Shown here one piece after another: positions 13,030-24,106 of a stretch of DNA of 64,000 nt (position 1 is the first letter of the stretch; each line of letters starts with the position of its first letter). A model generated the notes under the pieces. That model did no database searches. It was not told the DNA's origin and saw only the letters and a program-made list of their open reading frames with translations. Origin of the DNA: Ashinkailepas kermadecensis (lineage: Eukaryota; Arthropoda; Thecostraca; Neolepadidae); contig JAOTOM010005150.1 in NCBI GenBank assembly GCA_034440615.1, forward strand, positions 970,001 through 1,034,000, read 5' to 3'. Both the position numbers and the translations under genes were made by a program.

Positions 13030-13330
13030 CATGAGACCGTATGAGGGCCTTAAAAACAGGCTGGGGCCCGCAAAAAGCAGTGATCCTAAACAGGAACAAA
13101 AAGAACGGGCACTAAGTATACAAATCGGAGACTTCGAAAACGCGACTTAAAAAAAATTGGTGCACAAAAATCAATAAACCTTAACAAGAGCTGGGTTCTC
13201 GGAAATGTACCGGACCCATAACAAAAATGGGCTGGAACCCTAAAGCATCCATGTGCGAATAAAACGCAACGTGTCCAAAAAGGGAACACGTAGCCAGGGC
13301 CTCGGTTCCGTAGTCAATCTGGGAACATAT
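13030..13330. repeat. Possible degenerate tandem repeat, opposite in sense to 1-520
   Basis: Recurring GGGCC/GGGC with A-rich spacers such as CAAAAA and CGCAACG at irregular 25-40 bp spacing. Its complement resembles the first 500 bases of the window. Unit identity is low. Confidence 0.3.
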
Positions 13331-14800
13331 TTAGCCAACAGATACGTCAAAGTCCAGCGGGTATCCGGACTTCTTAACCACCAGAAAATGTGGGAAGGAG
13401 AACTAATAATCGAAGTGCATTAATCGAATTTTCACAGCGCACAACCATACGAAGCATTCCATAACGTCAAATATGGCGGAAGTCTATGATGCCGGAGCAA
13501 TTAATTAAACGTATATAGGAGGCCCAGCAGAAACCGTAGAATCGCACGAAGTGTGGCGAATGCACCGAATGCGCAAGGCGGGTGTACACAAGCACGAACA
13601 TTGGCGTGGTGACGATCGGGCGTTACGAACTAGAATGCCTGAAATTAGAAATTTTTCCGTTTGAAAATGATTTGTAGACATGTAATTTCAGCAGTGCGAG
13701 GTGGCTTATCAAGGGTTACTAAAAGAAAAACCTTCGAACCGGGCGAGGGGATTTAGGGTTTAAATCCGTTGATTCAGAAACGATGGTGGTAGATTTGACC
13801 CTCCTCCACAGTATAGCTAAGTTGGTCAATAATTATTTTATTAAACAAATTCAAATCAGCCCTTTTTATAAAGTAGTGGTCGAAATTGGATTTTTTTTAA
13901 TAGGGGTAGGTGGGCCTCCTCCAAATCCGTTCGCCCCCCCTCCACCTAGGGGAAATATGCACGTTACTGTAATAGAGCCAATTGACGGCTTTATAGCATG
14001 AGTTTCTAACAGAAACATGCCACTTTGAACCATCCTCGTCGCTTTGACCTCAGTATAAGTGCTGCAAACTTGCTACCATGGTAGCAAATTGCAAAAATGC
14101 AAGCAACAAAAGGTGCATGTTTTGTTCTTGAAAACAATGCATCGTTCCCAGGAAGAATCATTTCCGCTAACATAACTATAATACAGTTCGGATTGGTCGT
14201 TTTCTCCATTGAAACTCCATTTGACTAGGTGGGACTTTTCGCTCCACTAGGTGGGATTTCACGGCACTAGGTGGGACGAATCCCACCTACTTAACATGTT
14301 AGAGGAGGCCTTGGTAGGATGCGCATAAGAAATGTTGGTGTCCAATTGTCCACGAAACTTGACACGTTCCCATGGTCAAGGAATTTAATGTGGACTGTCA
14401 TGCTGATTCAGCAGAGAACGATATCAGACTGGTGGAAGAGAAGCCAATGTCGTGCCTACACCATACGGCCTGTGTACCAGATCAAGGAATGCTCACATCG
14501 TACCTCAATAACGGAAATCCATGTCTCACCTGTTCAACGGAGCTCCATGAAAACGGACAAACCTGACAAACGGAAGTTCAGGCCGTGACTGATCAACAGA
14601 CTCCCATTTCGTTTCTCGTAGCAGAACTGGTGGCACAGCACGAACAGCACGAACAGAAGTGGCGGAACTCCAGGTCCAAGCACGGATCACGTGCTGCTAT
14701 CTAGTCAAGTGAGTCTCCTTCTGGGCAAGTTTTGCAATGTTATTACAGCGTTGCGGTGTGAAATGGAAGATAAATGTGTGCAATGAAATATACGTTCAAT
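13331..14800. other. Intergenic, no gene recognised
   Basis: Includes a short CTAGGTGGGA direct repeat (14227-14280, three occurrences) and C/G runs around 13909-13960. No gene is recognised. Confidence 0.5.
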
Positions 14801-14802
14801 GT

Positions 14803-15245
14803 AACAGGGGGATCGGGGGGCACTGGGGGCATGCGCCCCCCCCCCCCCCCCATGGGAAGGTGGCTCCCTCCGGCCGGAAAAAGGCGCCCCTCTGAGTAGC
14901 CTCGAGTGCACTGCACCCACTCGAATTTTTCAGCCAGAGGCGCCCCTTACAGAAAGTAAGTTGCGGCCCACCAGGCCATGACGGCTGCCCACAATTCCTG
15001 GATCCGCCCTTGGAATATAAATACATTTCAATGCTATCGCACGCAAAGGGTGTAACTTCACAACACGATTTGTGGTATCTTGGGATGCATAGTGGTAATT
15101 GGGGATCCATGTCGGTTTGAGGGGTCCCGCCCCATACAGTTCCATGTTAAAGGCTAAAATACTTGATGGGGGAAGGACGCCTTCGGGGGTCCGGGGACAC
15201 CCAGTATACACAACTTCACCCCTGTGCAACGAGCATGAGGCGGTA
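14803..15245. repeat. G/C-run-rich dispersed element fragment
   Basis: Carries a 16-base C run (14835-14850), GGGGGCAC/GGCGCCCC words and 'GGATCCGCCC', like other G/C-run-rich patches at 16.1, 16.8-17.0 and 44.0-44.5 kb. No clear terminal inverted repeats or target duplication were found. It is probably a remnant of a non-autonomous DNA transposon. Confidence 0.35.
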
Positions 15246-16087
15246 CTTGATCGGTGCTCACAGTAGTGTTTTCACAGTACGACATTTTTTTGAAAATAAC
15301 ATGCGGATAGTATGATTCGAAACAACCACCCAAATTAGTCTTTCATGTCCAGTGACATGCCACCTCTACATTATCAACAACATATCATCCGAAACATCTT
15401 CGGGCACTGTGCTGTAAATTCGACTGGTAGGGTACACGGGACGGGCGGAGACCTGCGGTCTAGCTGAAGCTGCGCACACATAGCACCGTGCCGCCGCACT
15501 GTGGTGTACCCCTGTTTACTCTGCTGCCCAGGGAGGGGATTTGGGAGGGGTGACGACCGCGACATTCCGGAGGCGCTCCAGCGCTTACCTTTTCTCCCCT
15601 CTTGGACAGACGAAACCAGTCGGACGGTGATTTTTGGTGATAAATGGCCTACATGCATGCATTTCACATTTCCATCGATCTTTGCTGGGCACTTGCGGAT
15701 AAATGTTGTTTTTCTTCTCGCTTGCTTCCTTTGCCACCAGAACACGTCAGGTGAAAAAAATGATCATAAAAAGTCTGCAGCACTAAAAGTAACACTCACA
15801 AGTAGTCGTCACAACATTTATTTCCATAAATAAGACTTCTGATCAACATTTCCCACCAATAGGATCAACTTACCCCACGCCTGGGGTACGTTGAGACAGG
15901 GGCGATACGTCAGAACAACTCATAATATCAATAATTTAAATTTGCTTGAGAACAATTCTGATGCGACTGAAATGCCCAAAAGATCACCAATTCGGAATAT
16001 GTGTACAAATAATCAGTCTGTCTCACCCCACGCGCTCCAGGTCCTCCTAAGTGATAATAGGTTCAACATTCCTCGACTTCCCGAATA
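15246..16087. other. Intergenic, no gene recognised
   Basis: Open frames on both strands at about 15374-15833 overlap each other and have no recognisable motif. I see nothing else. Confidence 0.5.
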
Positions 16088-16095
16088 CCCACCCA

Positions 16096-16553
16096 CAGTA
16101 GCGCAACCAGGGGGGGCAAGGGGCCATGGCTCCCCGACATTTTTTTGGGCCCGCTCCGAGCCACCCTACTCAGAGCCCTGGCTAGGGGCCCGCGAAGCGG
16201 ATCTGTGGCTCGAATCAGGGGCCCTTTGAACCAACAGAAAATCTGGGGGCCCGTTTTAACCAGGGCCCGCCTCGAACCGGGGCCAATTTTGATTCAGGGG
16301 CCCGCATTGAACCAATATGCATGTCTACATTTCATGTATACATATATCATATTATTTCTCTAGGAGGAAGGGGCACGTAAAGGAAAAGTGCCTTTATTTC
16401 TGTGAAGTTTTACAAACATAGGGGCCCGCTCAAAAGTAAGTGCATGTTTTCCGCAGACTTTTTAAAAACATGAGGGGGGGGGGCCCGCTTGCGAGGGGGC
16501 CCGCTCTCCAACCCTGGCCCCACCCCCGAACTGAAATCCTGGTTGCGCCACTG
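16096..16553. mobile_element. Non-autonomous hAT-type MITE with terminal inverted repeats and 8-bp TSD
   Basis: The left end CAGTAGCGCAACCAGG (16096-16111) is the inverted complement of the right end CCTGGTTGCGCCACTG (16538-16553), with one mismatch. The element is flanked on both sides by a perfect 8-bp duplication CCCACCCA (16088-16095 and 16554-16561). An 8-bp duplication with CAGTG-type termini is the signature of the hAT transposase superfamily. The 458-bp interior is rich in GGGCCCGC words and encodes no transposase, so the element must have moved using enzyme from elsewhere. Confidence 0.88.
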
Positions 16554-16815
16554 CCCACCCAAGGCACATCGTCACGGTGGCCGTCCTTTCGGTGCGTTGC
16601 CAAACGGTCCCGTGAGCATCCATATATCACCTGTGCCATGTGCATCATGTACAAGAATGCAAAAGTGGAGGTGAATAAATCGAACCTGATTGGAGACAAA
16701 TGTTCGACAAATGGTTTGTGCGATTCTTGGTATGAAGGTTAAGTACTCATTTATGCAACCCTTCAATTTACAGAACAGCATGAGACAACACAAAAACAGT
16801 AGGATACCCTAACAC

Positions 16816-17045
16816 CATGGAGGCCCCCAATGGGGTGGGGCAGGAGGCTACTTTTGATCCTTGCCCCCACTGGAAGAACTTCGTGGCGACGCCACTGATT
16901 ATTGGTCTTCAGCGTAAGCATACCTATTCCATGCAAGGGAGCACCACGAGCGTGCGATCTTTTGTCCTTCAGCCCGGCCGCGGTCAAGGCGGAGTAATCG
17001 GCCCCTGCCCCTATAAAACTGGATCCGCCCCTGGTGTGGTCTGCC
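16816..17045. repeat. G/C-run-rich element remnants
   Basis: One piece (16816-16903) ends TGGCGACGCCACTG, similar to the inverted hAT-type end. A second piece (16973-17040) holds CGGCCCCTGCCCC and GGATCCGCCCCTGG, shared in style with 15000. No full element can be bounded. Confidence 0.35.
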
Positions 17046-17320
17046 TAGACACTGAAATTACATATTCGTAAAACCAGTGACTCAGCTTAGAAATCACCGA
17101 CAAGTAATTCAATTCCGGGAGCATCCACTCGAATCTCCCGCTCTTCACGAGCCAAATGCATGAACGCGGCCAATGCGGTGAGCAATCCATGTCCTACACT
17201 CACATGTGTCGCCGCTCTGGCGGATGGACCTGGAAGCTTTCGCACGGTGTCTCCCATTGGTAGACTACGGTGGAGACGTGGAGTAAACCGTACGGTCGAT
17301 TATGGCATGCAATCGTCAGC

Positions 17321-17765
17321 TGATATTATAGGTTTTGAGCATTATAGGCTCTGAGCATTATAGATTCTGTGCATTATAGCATTATAGATTCTGGCTTTGA
17401 GCATTAGTGGTTTTGAAGCATTAATTGCTTCGAGAGTTATACTTTCTCAATATTAGTTGAAACGAAGCATTATAGGAATTGAGCATTATAGGTTTTGAAG
17501 CATTATAGGTTTTGAGCATTATATGTTTTGAAACATTCCCAGGACGTAGTATTAGAGGCTTTGAAGCATTATAGCATTTGGATATTAGATATACTGAACA
17601 ACTATACGTTCCCAGCATTATATGGTTTGAGCCATTATAGGTTTTGAGTATTATAGGTATTGAAAATTCCCCCAAGACGACAATTTAGAGGCTCTGAAGC
17701 ACTATAGGTTTTGAGTATTATAGGTTCTGAAGCATTATCGGTTTCGAGTATTAGAGGTTCTGATA
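17321..17765. repeat. GCATTATAGGTTTTGA minisatellite, 16-17-bp unit
   Basis: About twenty-five variants of GCATTATAGGTTTTGA, interrupted at 17537-17552 and 17660-17690 by related insertions that share ACGT/ACGA and TTAGAGGCT words. These are two paralogous longer units, which suggests a higher-order repeat. Confidence 0.88.
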
Positions 17766-18054
17766 TAGACCCAATGATATGCTCTATATTTAGACGATCT
17801 TGGCGCAGAAACGAAGACGTTTCTCAGGTTTTTCGTGTGTGGAGACCGGGCATTTCCAGTATAGGTTGCAGGGAGTGTTGTGTTCGTTGGTGAGTCGTTG
17901 CGGTGTGCTCGGAATACTACGGTATGCAGTCCAGGCGGCTCCTAATTCTAAGAGTGTCGTGATCCGACGGTGCTAAAGAGCAGGAATTAGGAGGGTAGGT
18001 GGAGGAAATCTCACGACGTCGGATTGGATGTGTGGCCAAGGTAGGACCTAGGTC

Positions 18055-18118
18055 GGTACTGGTAGGTAGGTAGGTAAGCAGGTACACCCACCTACTGGAT
18101 ATTTAGTAGGTATCTAGG
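18055..18118. repeat. GGTA/GTAGGT microsatellite
   Basis: GGTAGGTAGGTAGGTAAG followed by degenerate CACCTACT/TAGTAGGTA. Related CTAGGTAGGTAG repeats occur at 20985-21025, 42165-42185 and 48545-48665, so this simple repeat is dispersed in the genome. Confidence 0.75.
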
Positions 18119-18332
18119 GGGGGTTGAACACTTAGGACATCATGCAATAAATAGTTCTACTGCTGCTTCTGTATGGCCGAACCAGTAATTGTACTGAGTT
18201 TACTGAACACAAAAATGAACTATCCATATTCAAACAGTTCCTTTCAATGAAAATCTGCTAACCACTTGCAAAGAGCAACTTTGAAACATATAGTTATTTC
18301 GTAGTGATGTGCCATATCCTGAACACGAAAAT

Positions 18333-19068
18333 GTTGTGCAGGATTAGGTAAATTTCCAGAAACAGGTAAAATGTGATTTTTGTGAATTTTTTTTTAAATA
18401 CAGGGTATTTTACGTAAAAATCATGATGCGACCACTCATTTTCTCCGCAAATGATTACTTTTAAGTCAGCGATGGTTGATGACGTCATAATGATTTGATG
18501 TCATATGCATTAAGTCGGGGGAAGAAAAAAAACCTAACCTAACCTAACCTAGACTAAGATAATGTAGCATAATATATAAAATATATTATATCATAATATA
18601 ATCTAACCTAACCTAACCGGAAAACCAGAATCGTCTGAAACAAATTTTTCCGCCATGACGTCATCAAATATATTGAAAATAAAATAATACAGCATCGCAA
18701 GAAATTTCCGGCCCTTATCGACGGTTGCTGGCACGACGGGTTGCGAGTATTCATTCTCGGATATAATGTCGAATTAAGGCAGAAACATAAGGTTTTCGAT
18801 GACAAAGAGTATTAAATCGAGTGCATGAAGTGTTGAATGTCTTCTTTATCACGTCTGTGACACACCAGGTACGGATAATTATACGCGATGTGCTATGTTT
18901 GCAGAGTGAAGATTATGGTCGTGTATTTGTTTGCCAACTGAAAAATAATTATTTGCGGAGAAAATGAGTGGTCGCATCATGATTTTTACATTAAAATACC
19001 CTGTGTTAAAAAAAAATTCCAAAAAATCGCGTTTTACCTAGATCTGGAATAATACCCAGGATTACCTC
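18333..19068. repeat. Inverted pair of repeat R3 enclosing telomere-like runs
   Basis: The left arm 18333-18464 is complementary to the right arm 18941-19068. Both contain, in one sense, GCGGAGAAAATGAGTGGTCG and CATCATGATTTTTAC. The ~475-bp interior carries CCTAACCTAACC runs at 18531-18551 and 18603-18618 and two TGACGTCAT palindromes. It could extrude as a fold-back. Confidence 0.75.
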
Positions 19069-19244
19069 ATTCTAGCTGTTGTGGTACAAGATAATAGTAG
19101 CTGCTAAAAAGATGCTGGTGTAATTTGATTTGGTAAAATCAAAGGGCACTTATGGTTTTCTTGGTAAATTTTACTTATGTAAGTCTCGTCGTCTTTCCTC
19201 ATGACTTCCAACAAGCAGTATGATAATTAATAGTTAGATAGGAA

Positions 19245-19267
19245 AACCTAACCTAACCTAACCTAAC
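19245..19267. repeat. Short CCTAA run
   Basis: Four CCTAA units after an A run (GGAAAACCTAACC...). It matches the runs at 18531 and 21233, each also preceded by A-rich sequence and followed by degenerate CTAA words. Confidence 0.7.
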
Positions 19268-19611
19268 GTAATACAATCTACTCTTATCTAAACTAATACA
19301 AACTCATACATCATAATTTAAAAACAAGCGTAATATTTATCGTGACGTCATCCGTACGTCACTGCTCCGAGCCGTGCTCTGTTTAGTTTCTTTCGCCATT
19401 CTGGTGGAATAGAAATGGTGTGTCATCTATGTGGCAAAGAGGTGGAAATGAAGCATTTTCGACGTGGAAAAGTGTTGAATCAACTGCGTGAAGTGCTGAA
19501 TGTCCCTTTAATCACGTCTGAGAAGTGCCAGGTGAGGGATGGATAAATTATTAAACATTGAACAGCAGTGTTGCATATATGGTGCATTATAGAAATTATC
19601 GCTGAGATTAA

Positions 19612-19720
19612 CCGAGAAGTAAGCATTTACGGAGAAAACGAATAATCGCATCTTCCGAATCACGTTCATAAACATCGTATTCCGAAAACAAATAAATATA
19701 TCCCAAAACACCTTTTAAGA
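19612..19720 (+). repeat. Repeat R3, copy 3
   Basis: Shows the R3 order of words: AAGTAAGCATTTACGGAGAA, then GAATAATCGCATCTTCC and CATAAACATCGTATTCCG. Read on the minus strand, it encodes NTMFMNVIRKMRLFVFSVNA, a peptide shared in diverged form by the other R3 copies. Confidence 0.65.
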
Positions 19721-19920
19721 AAAAAATACTATTTTCTTAAGCCAACTGCTTTTGGAAGCCTAAAATGGCACCCTTAGACTTTGCTAGGTCCATGCACTGA
19801 TAATTAGTAGAACTATGTGATCAGACCTTCATATTTTGGTAAGGAAAGGTTGATCATTTGTGAATATTGCCATCTTTTTGTTATTTACAAGCTGAACATG
19901 ACATGGGAGACGTCCAAAGG

Positions 19921-20932
19921 TAGGGGTCTGTTCCGTGGCTCCACTAACCTCCACAAACCTCCACTGGTCGTTCCTGTCGCAAATCCAGTGGATATTTTTC
20001 CTCCACCAAGCTCCACCAGTGGAGCAAAAGCTCCACCAGCCCAGGAGCAGGGTCCAATTGTCATTTTTCAGTTGAGCTCAATCACGGCACACTTGCGCCA
20101 TATATTTGCTCGTAAACGATGTCCAGCATATAAATCTCATCTTCATGCATCAACTGAATACCAGGATCATCCTTCGCAAAGGAAATATGAAATTACTGCT
20201 ACAACTATACCTGTCGCTAGTCTGCCCACGACCAATCAGAGTGAGAGATTGGCGACGCTACATGACTCAACAGTCTACATGTCATAAAAACCAATAACCA
20301 ACCAGGCCTTTGATCTACATAATTCAGCCTAAGGGAAGATGTTGCTTTTCTGGCCGGATCTGCCGCAATTCCTGTGCCCAGAAGGACTGCCTTACTCCCG
20401 GCGCCGACTAAAATCCTACTCGAGCCCGATCAACGTGGTCGGGCATGCTAAGATGACGAAAAGGCACCATCAGGTAGAGAAGCGCCTTAGTGCTGAGGGA
20501 GCCCGGCAGGTCCAGACACGAGATTATATGCTGTACGTTAAGAAGGCAGGCTGTAACCAACCGCAAAACGGGGATATGATGCTCAACCGAAAGGGAAGAG
20601 AGATTGCCTGGTTCATCCCATAGGCAAAAAGAACATCTGTGCTCCCTGTAGTCTCTGAGGACACATACATAGCCAGAAATAAAGACAAATTTGGGACTTT
20701 GTATAAAAAGGCATACTATGTACATTGTGCGATCATCTGGACAAACATTTGAAGGGCAATTTGGCCAATTTATGATAGTGTTAAATGCTTCCTTTTTGTT
20801 GTGGAATTCACACAGCTGTCAGCTGATTTCTCCACCAAGCTCCACCGGTCATTTCCATGGGCAAGTCTCAACTAGCCTCGACTAACCTCCATTGAGTTCC
20901 TTCAGGTGGAGCTATGGGAACAGACCCTAGAT
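19921..20932. mobile_element. ~1-kb terminal-inverted-repeat element (TAGGGGTCTGTTCC ends)
   Basis: The left end TAGGGGTCTGTTCCGTGGCT (from 19920) and the complement of the right end (TAGGGTCTGTTCCC, ending at about 20931) are inverted. Both subterminal regions contain CTCCACCAAGCTCCACC in mirrored positions (20001-20018 and 20831-20845). A 5'-truncated SINE is nested inside. No transposase is visible. A TA target duplication is possible but not certain, so the superfamily is not assigned. Confidence 0.6.
20207..20306 (+). mobile_element. SINE family A, 5'-truncated copy
   Basis: Begins at the body (CCTGTCGCTAGTCTGCCC), then CGACCAATCAGAGTGAGAGA, TTGGCGACGCTACATGACTC and the tail AAAACCAATAACCAACC. 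The tRNA-like head is missing. Confidence 0.8.
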
Positions 20933-20934
20933 GT

Positions 20935-21033
20935 TCAGGAAACAACATGTTCAGATACCCCCTCTTCCCCTACGAACCTACCTAGGTGGGTAGAAGGTTC
21001 CTACCTAGGTAGGTAGAACCTAGGTACAGAATT
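20935..21033. repeat. CCTAGGTAGGTAG palindromic simple repeat
   Basis: Alternating CTACCTAGGTAGGTAG and AACCTAGGTA words. It is related to the GTAGGT repeat at 18.06 kb. Confidence 0.65.
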
Positions 21034-21107
21034 TGGAAGATGAATTTGGAGGGCACATTTTTGTCGGAAATTTGTCTTAAAATGTGTTTTTTTTTTTTTT
21101 TGTAGGA

Positions 21108-21205
21108 ATTTTTCTTCAGAATACCATGTGTAAGACAGTGACTAGGATTATGGGACCACCTATTTTCCGTGCAGTGATTTTTTGTTTATTTTTTTCTGGA
21201 ATTTT
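21108..21205 (-). repeat. Repeat R3, copy 4
   Basis: On the minus strand it has the order ...GGAAAATAGGTGGTCCCAT, AATCCTAGTCACTG, ATGGTATTCTGAAG, matching the other R3 copies. A CCTAACCTAACC run follows at 21233-21251. Confidence 0.6.
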
Positions 21206-21403
21206 TGAAAAATTTTCCTATTTAAAAAACTAAACTAACCTAACCTAACCAAACTTAATCCATTTGTTTGCTATAAGGAGGCAAATGCATGTAAAAACTT
21301 ATATTGTCACCACCTTAAAGCACAATAATAACAAAAAGTTTGAAATACAAATTTAAAAAAAAAATCCCCACAAAGTGGGATTTTTTCTTAAAAAACAGCT
21401 TAT

Positions 21404-21542
21404 GTTAGGTTAGGCTGGTTAGGCTAGGTTTGGTTTCTTGTTTAATTTTCAGAATTTTCAGTAAGTAAATTGCTTGATGCTTTTCTAATTTTATTTTGTG
21501 GATTTGTTTTTCTGCAAAGGTAGGTTAGGCTAGGTTATGTTG
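21404..21542. repeat. TTAGG-type runs in the opposite sense
   Basis: GTTAGGTTAGGCTGGTTAGG (21406 onward) and GGTTAGGCTAGGTTATG (21525 onward), with about 90 bp between. These are telomere-like units in inverted sense relative to those at 21233. Confidence 0.6.
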
Positions 21543-21589
21543 CATTTTTTTTTTTAAAATAACATTTCTTTGTATGCTACATTACCTAA

Positions 21590-22075
21590 TTCAAAGCACC
21601 TTTTTGGCATTATTTTGCTCACAACCTGAGAAGTAAGCATTTGCACAGAAAATAAGCGGTCCCATCATCTTAGTCACCTTCATAAGCATGGTATTCCAAA
21701 CAAAAATTAAAAAAAAAACACCTATGACAAATTTACCCCTTTTTTGAGATTTGGAGTTGAGGGTACTTTTCTTAAAGTCTTTCATACTGTCAAATATCTG
21801 CTGAGTTTTGCTTTTGAATTTAGAGAATTGTGAACTGGAATACATTGAAGTGGTACAAAAATCAAAAATATTAATTACAGCAGGCTTGATTTTGTTAAGG
21901 AAAGGATGGCAAATTTGTGCTTTAGGGTGTTTTATGAATTACTTGAAATTTATCATTCCAATGCAATATTTATGAATGTGACTAAGATGATGGGGCCACT
22001 TATTTTCTGTGGAAATGCTTACTTTTCAGGTTGTGAGCAAAATAACACCAAAAAGGGGCTTTGAGTTAAGTAACA
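21590..22075. repeat. Inverted pair of repeat R3 (copies 5 and 6)
   Basis: The left arm 21590-21725 and right arm 21955-22075 are complementary. Both contain AAAGCACC/CCCCTTTTTGG-like ends, GCTCACAACCTGA, AAGTAAGCATTT, CAGAAAATAAGCGG and CATCATCTTAGTCAC. The arms are roughly 85-90% alike over about 120 bp, with a ~230-bp loop. This is the clearest fold-back of the R3 family. Confidence 0.8.
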
Positions 22076-22204
22076 GCAAAGGCAAAGGTGGTGCATAATG
22101 ACCATACCACATTTCATCAGAGATCAGCAAAGGAATACAAATATCTCCAGTTGGCATGCTCTACATCACATTCCAGTAGATGCCATCTGGGTGATTGGCA
22201 CAGT

Positions 22205-22420
22205 CGGTTCAGGTGGGCGCTATATGACCATTGCAGTCGATGCGCCCTTTACACCCAAATAACAAACAAACAAACACAGTCGGTTCAGGCATCTACTTTC
22301 CATACCTGTGGTGGGGGTTCGAATCCCTGCGTGGTTCTGCTTTTAACCTGATCACACAGTTGTTCATGGTCAGAGCTGTTGGTTATTGTTGCACTTTAGT
22401 TCATAAATGTAAAAGTGCAA
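22205..22420 (+). mobile_element. Possible SINE-like unit with tRNA-like head (family C) plus tail fragment
   Basis: 22220-22280 is a 3' tail (GCAGTCGATGCGCCC then AATAACAAACAAACAAAC) also seen at 26545, 45340, 45800 and 61115. Next to it, CAGTCGGTTCAGGC and GGGGTTCGAATCCCTG resemble pol III A and B boxes at about the right spacing (22279-22331). The 3' boundary is unclear. Confidence 0.45.
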
Positions 22421-22648
22421 CTGGAGTTAGATGAGCTAGGTGTTCATCCTGGATACTGAAAGCTATACTTGAGGCTAATCCTTCAATCTCATGCAAAAAC
22501 AATTCATCTGCATCACCAGACTGCATCCCTTGGCTTCTGGGTGGTTCTGCCATGGAATAGCTTCTGATAGGAAGTTCTTATTGCCTCTTGTATGCACACA
22601 TAATAACAGGTTGGACTCTCATGGGAGCAACCAGCAGTAATCCACAAG

Positions 22649-22811
22649 TTGGTTGGTTATTGGTTTTACGACACGTCGACCGTTGAGTCATATAGCGTCG
22701 CCAAACTCTCACGCCGATTGATCGCGGGCGAAGAGTAGCGACAGGTGAGATTCGAACCTACAATCTTTCGATTGCGATACGAGCATCTTACCTCAAGACC
22801 ACTCATCCCCT
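22649..22811 (-). mobile_element. SINE family A, full-length copy with 13-bp TSD
   Basis: Minus-strand copy with the tRNA-like head (A-box-like AGTGGTCTTGAGGTAAG, B-box-like GGTTCGAATCTC), the body GCGATCAATCGGCGTGAGAG and the tail AAAACCAATAACCAACCAAC. A perfect 13-bp duplication AGTAATCCACAAG flanks it (22636-22648 and 22812-22824). That is the mark of LINE-driven retroposition. Confidence 0.92.
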
Positions 22812-22824
22812 AGTAATCCACAAG

Positions 22825-23337
22825 ACTCCCATACATTGAAGAAGGCCTTAATCAATCATGAAGTTTGTTGATATGCAGACAATACAGACAATTAACAAAC
22901 AATGCAGAAGACAATTAACAACAAAACTTACTGGATTCTCTGAATCCTTTTGTAATGAGCAGGGTCCATTACAGCTTTCATTCCTGTATACCCAACCTAA
23001 CAAACAAATTGTTTGGTAGTGGATGATGTTCTGCATAAGCCAAAGATGTGAGGCATGTTTGTTTTTCTAACTTTAAGGCTGACCTGCAAAATATGGCAAT
23101 CTTGATAAGATCTTATTCATGGGCAGTGGTATGAGGTGATGGGTGCAAATTATTATATTATAATGGATGGATACAAATTATTGGGACAGGAAATGCTGAT
23201 GTGCAAGGCCCTACAACTTGTGTGCCAAGTGGACTGAGTGGAAAAACCAAGTGGACTGAGATAGCTTGCAGACTGGCCCTGAAGTACCTAGGTAGACAGT
23301 ACTATCTGTAGATAGGTATCCAACTATGTCGAGCAGG
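22825..23337. other. Intergenic, no gene recognised
   Basis: Unique-looking AT-leaning sequence between two SINEs. I see nothing in it. Confidence 0.5.
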
Positions 23338-23341
23338 CTTA

Positions 23342-23500
23342 AAGTGGTCTAGGGGTAAGATGCTCGTCTCACAATCGAAAGATTGTGGGTTCGAGTCTCA
23401 CCTGTCGCTACTCTTCGCCCGCGACCAATCGGCGTGAGAGATTGGCGATGCTATATGGCTCAACGGTCGACGTGTCATAAAAAACCAATAGCCAATAATA
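23342..23500 (+). mobile_element. SINE family A, full-length copy
   Basis: Head AGTGGTCTAGGGGTAAGATG, then GGGTTCGAGTCTCACC (B box), the body CGACCAATCGGCGTGAGAGA and the tail AAAACCAATAGCCAATAATA. The head aligns best with tRNA-Val(CAC)-type sequence (CTCACA anticodon loop, then CGAAAGGTT). No convincing target duplication was found. Confidence 0.88.
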
Positions 23501-24106
23501 ACATTTCCACCTGTATCAATCTCAATATATTGGTTGCATTTTGTGACTGTTTGGATTGAACAATTTGACTATTTTTAGCTCAACCTTACCACCTTATCTC
23601 TGTTAGTTCCTGGTATTATGATGGAGGTATATGTAGCAATGCTTTATTTGTACCTGGGAATAAAACACTATCATATGAACTGATTTAAGCTGATCTGATT
23701 GATATTGTGCCTTGATATAAACCAAATATAACTGGTACATCTCTTGCATGGAATTGGCTACTCAAGGCCAAAATGCTTGGTGCAGTTTGTTCCATAATTT
23801 GGAAGACACGTTTCCATTTTGTTGCAGTTTTCTGGTATGATGTTGTTTAGATATTAATATAATGAAGCATCAGTTAAAAATGTGAGATATCAGGAATGCA
23901 TTAGATTACCCCTATTGGCTTTCCCAGATGCCATAATTGCTGACCAGATGATCTCAGAATCAGTGTCTGAACCAATGCAGTGTGATGCTGTCCAACAGCC
24001 AGGTGTGATGAATATCTAGGGCATCTGAAGCTGTCCCAACAGGTGTGCAAAGCAGGATCAGCACGCAATTATTTTAAAACTAGGCTTGCAGCACTTAACA
24101 ATTTTT
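23501..24106. other. Intergenic, no gene recognised
   Basis: AT-leaning sequence. The segment TCCAACAGCCAGGTGTGATG onward (23990-24030) recurs twice at 25125-25210. Confidence 0.5.
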
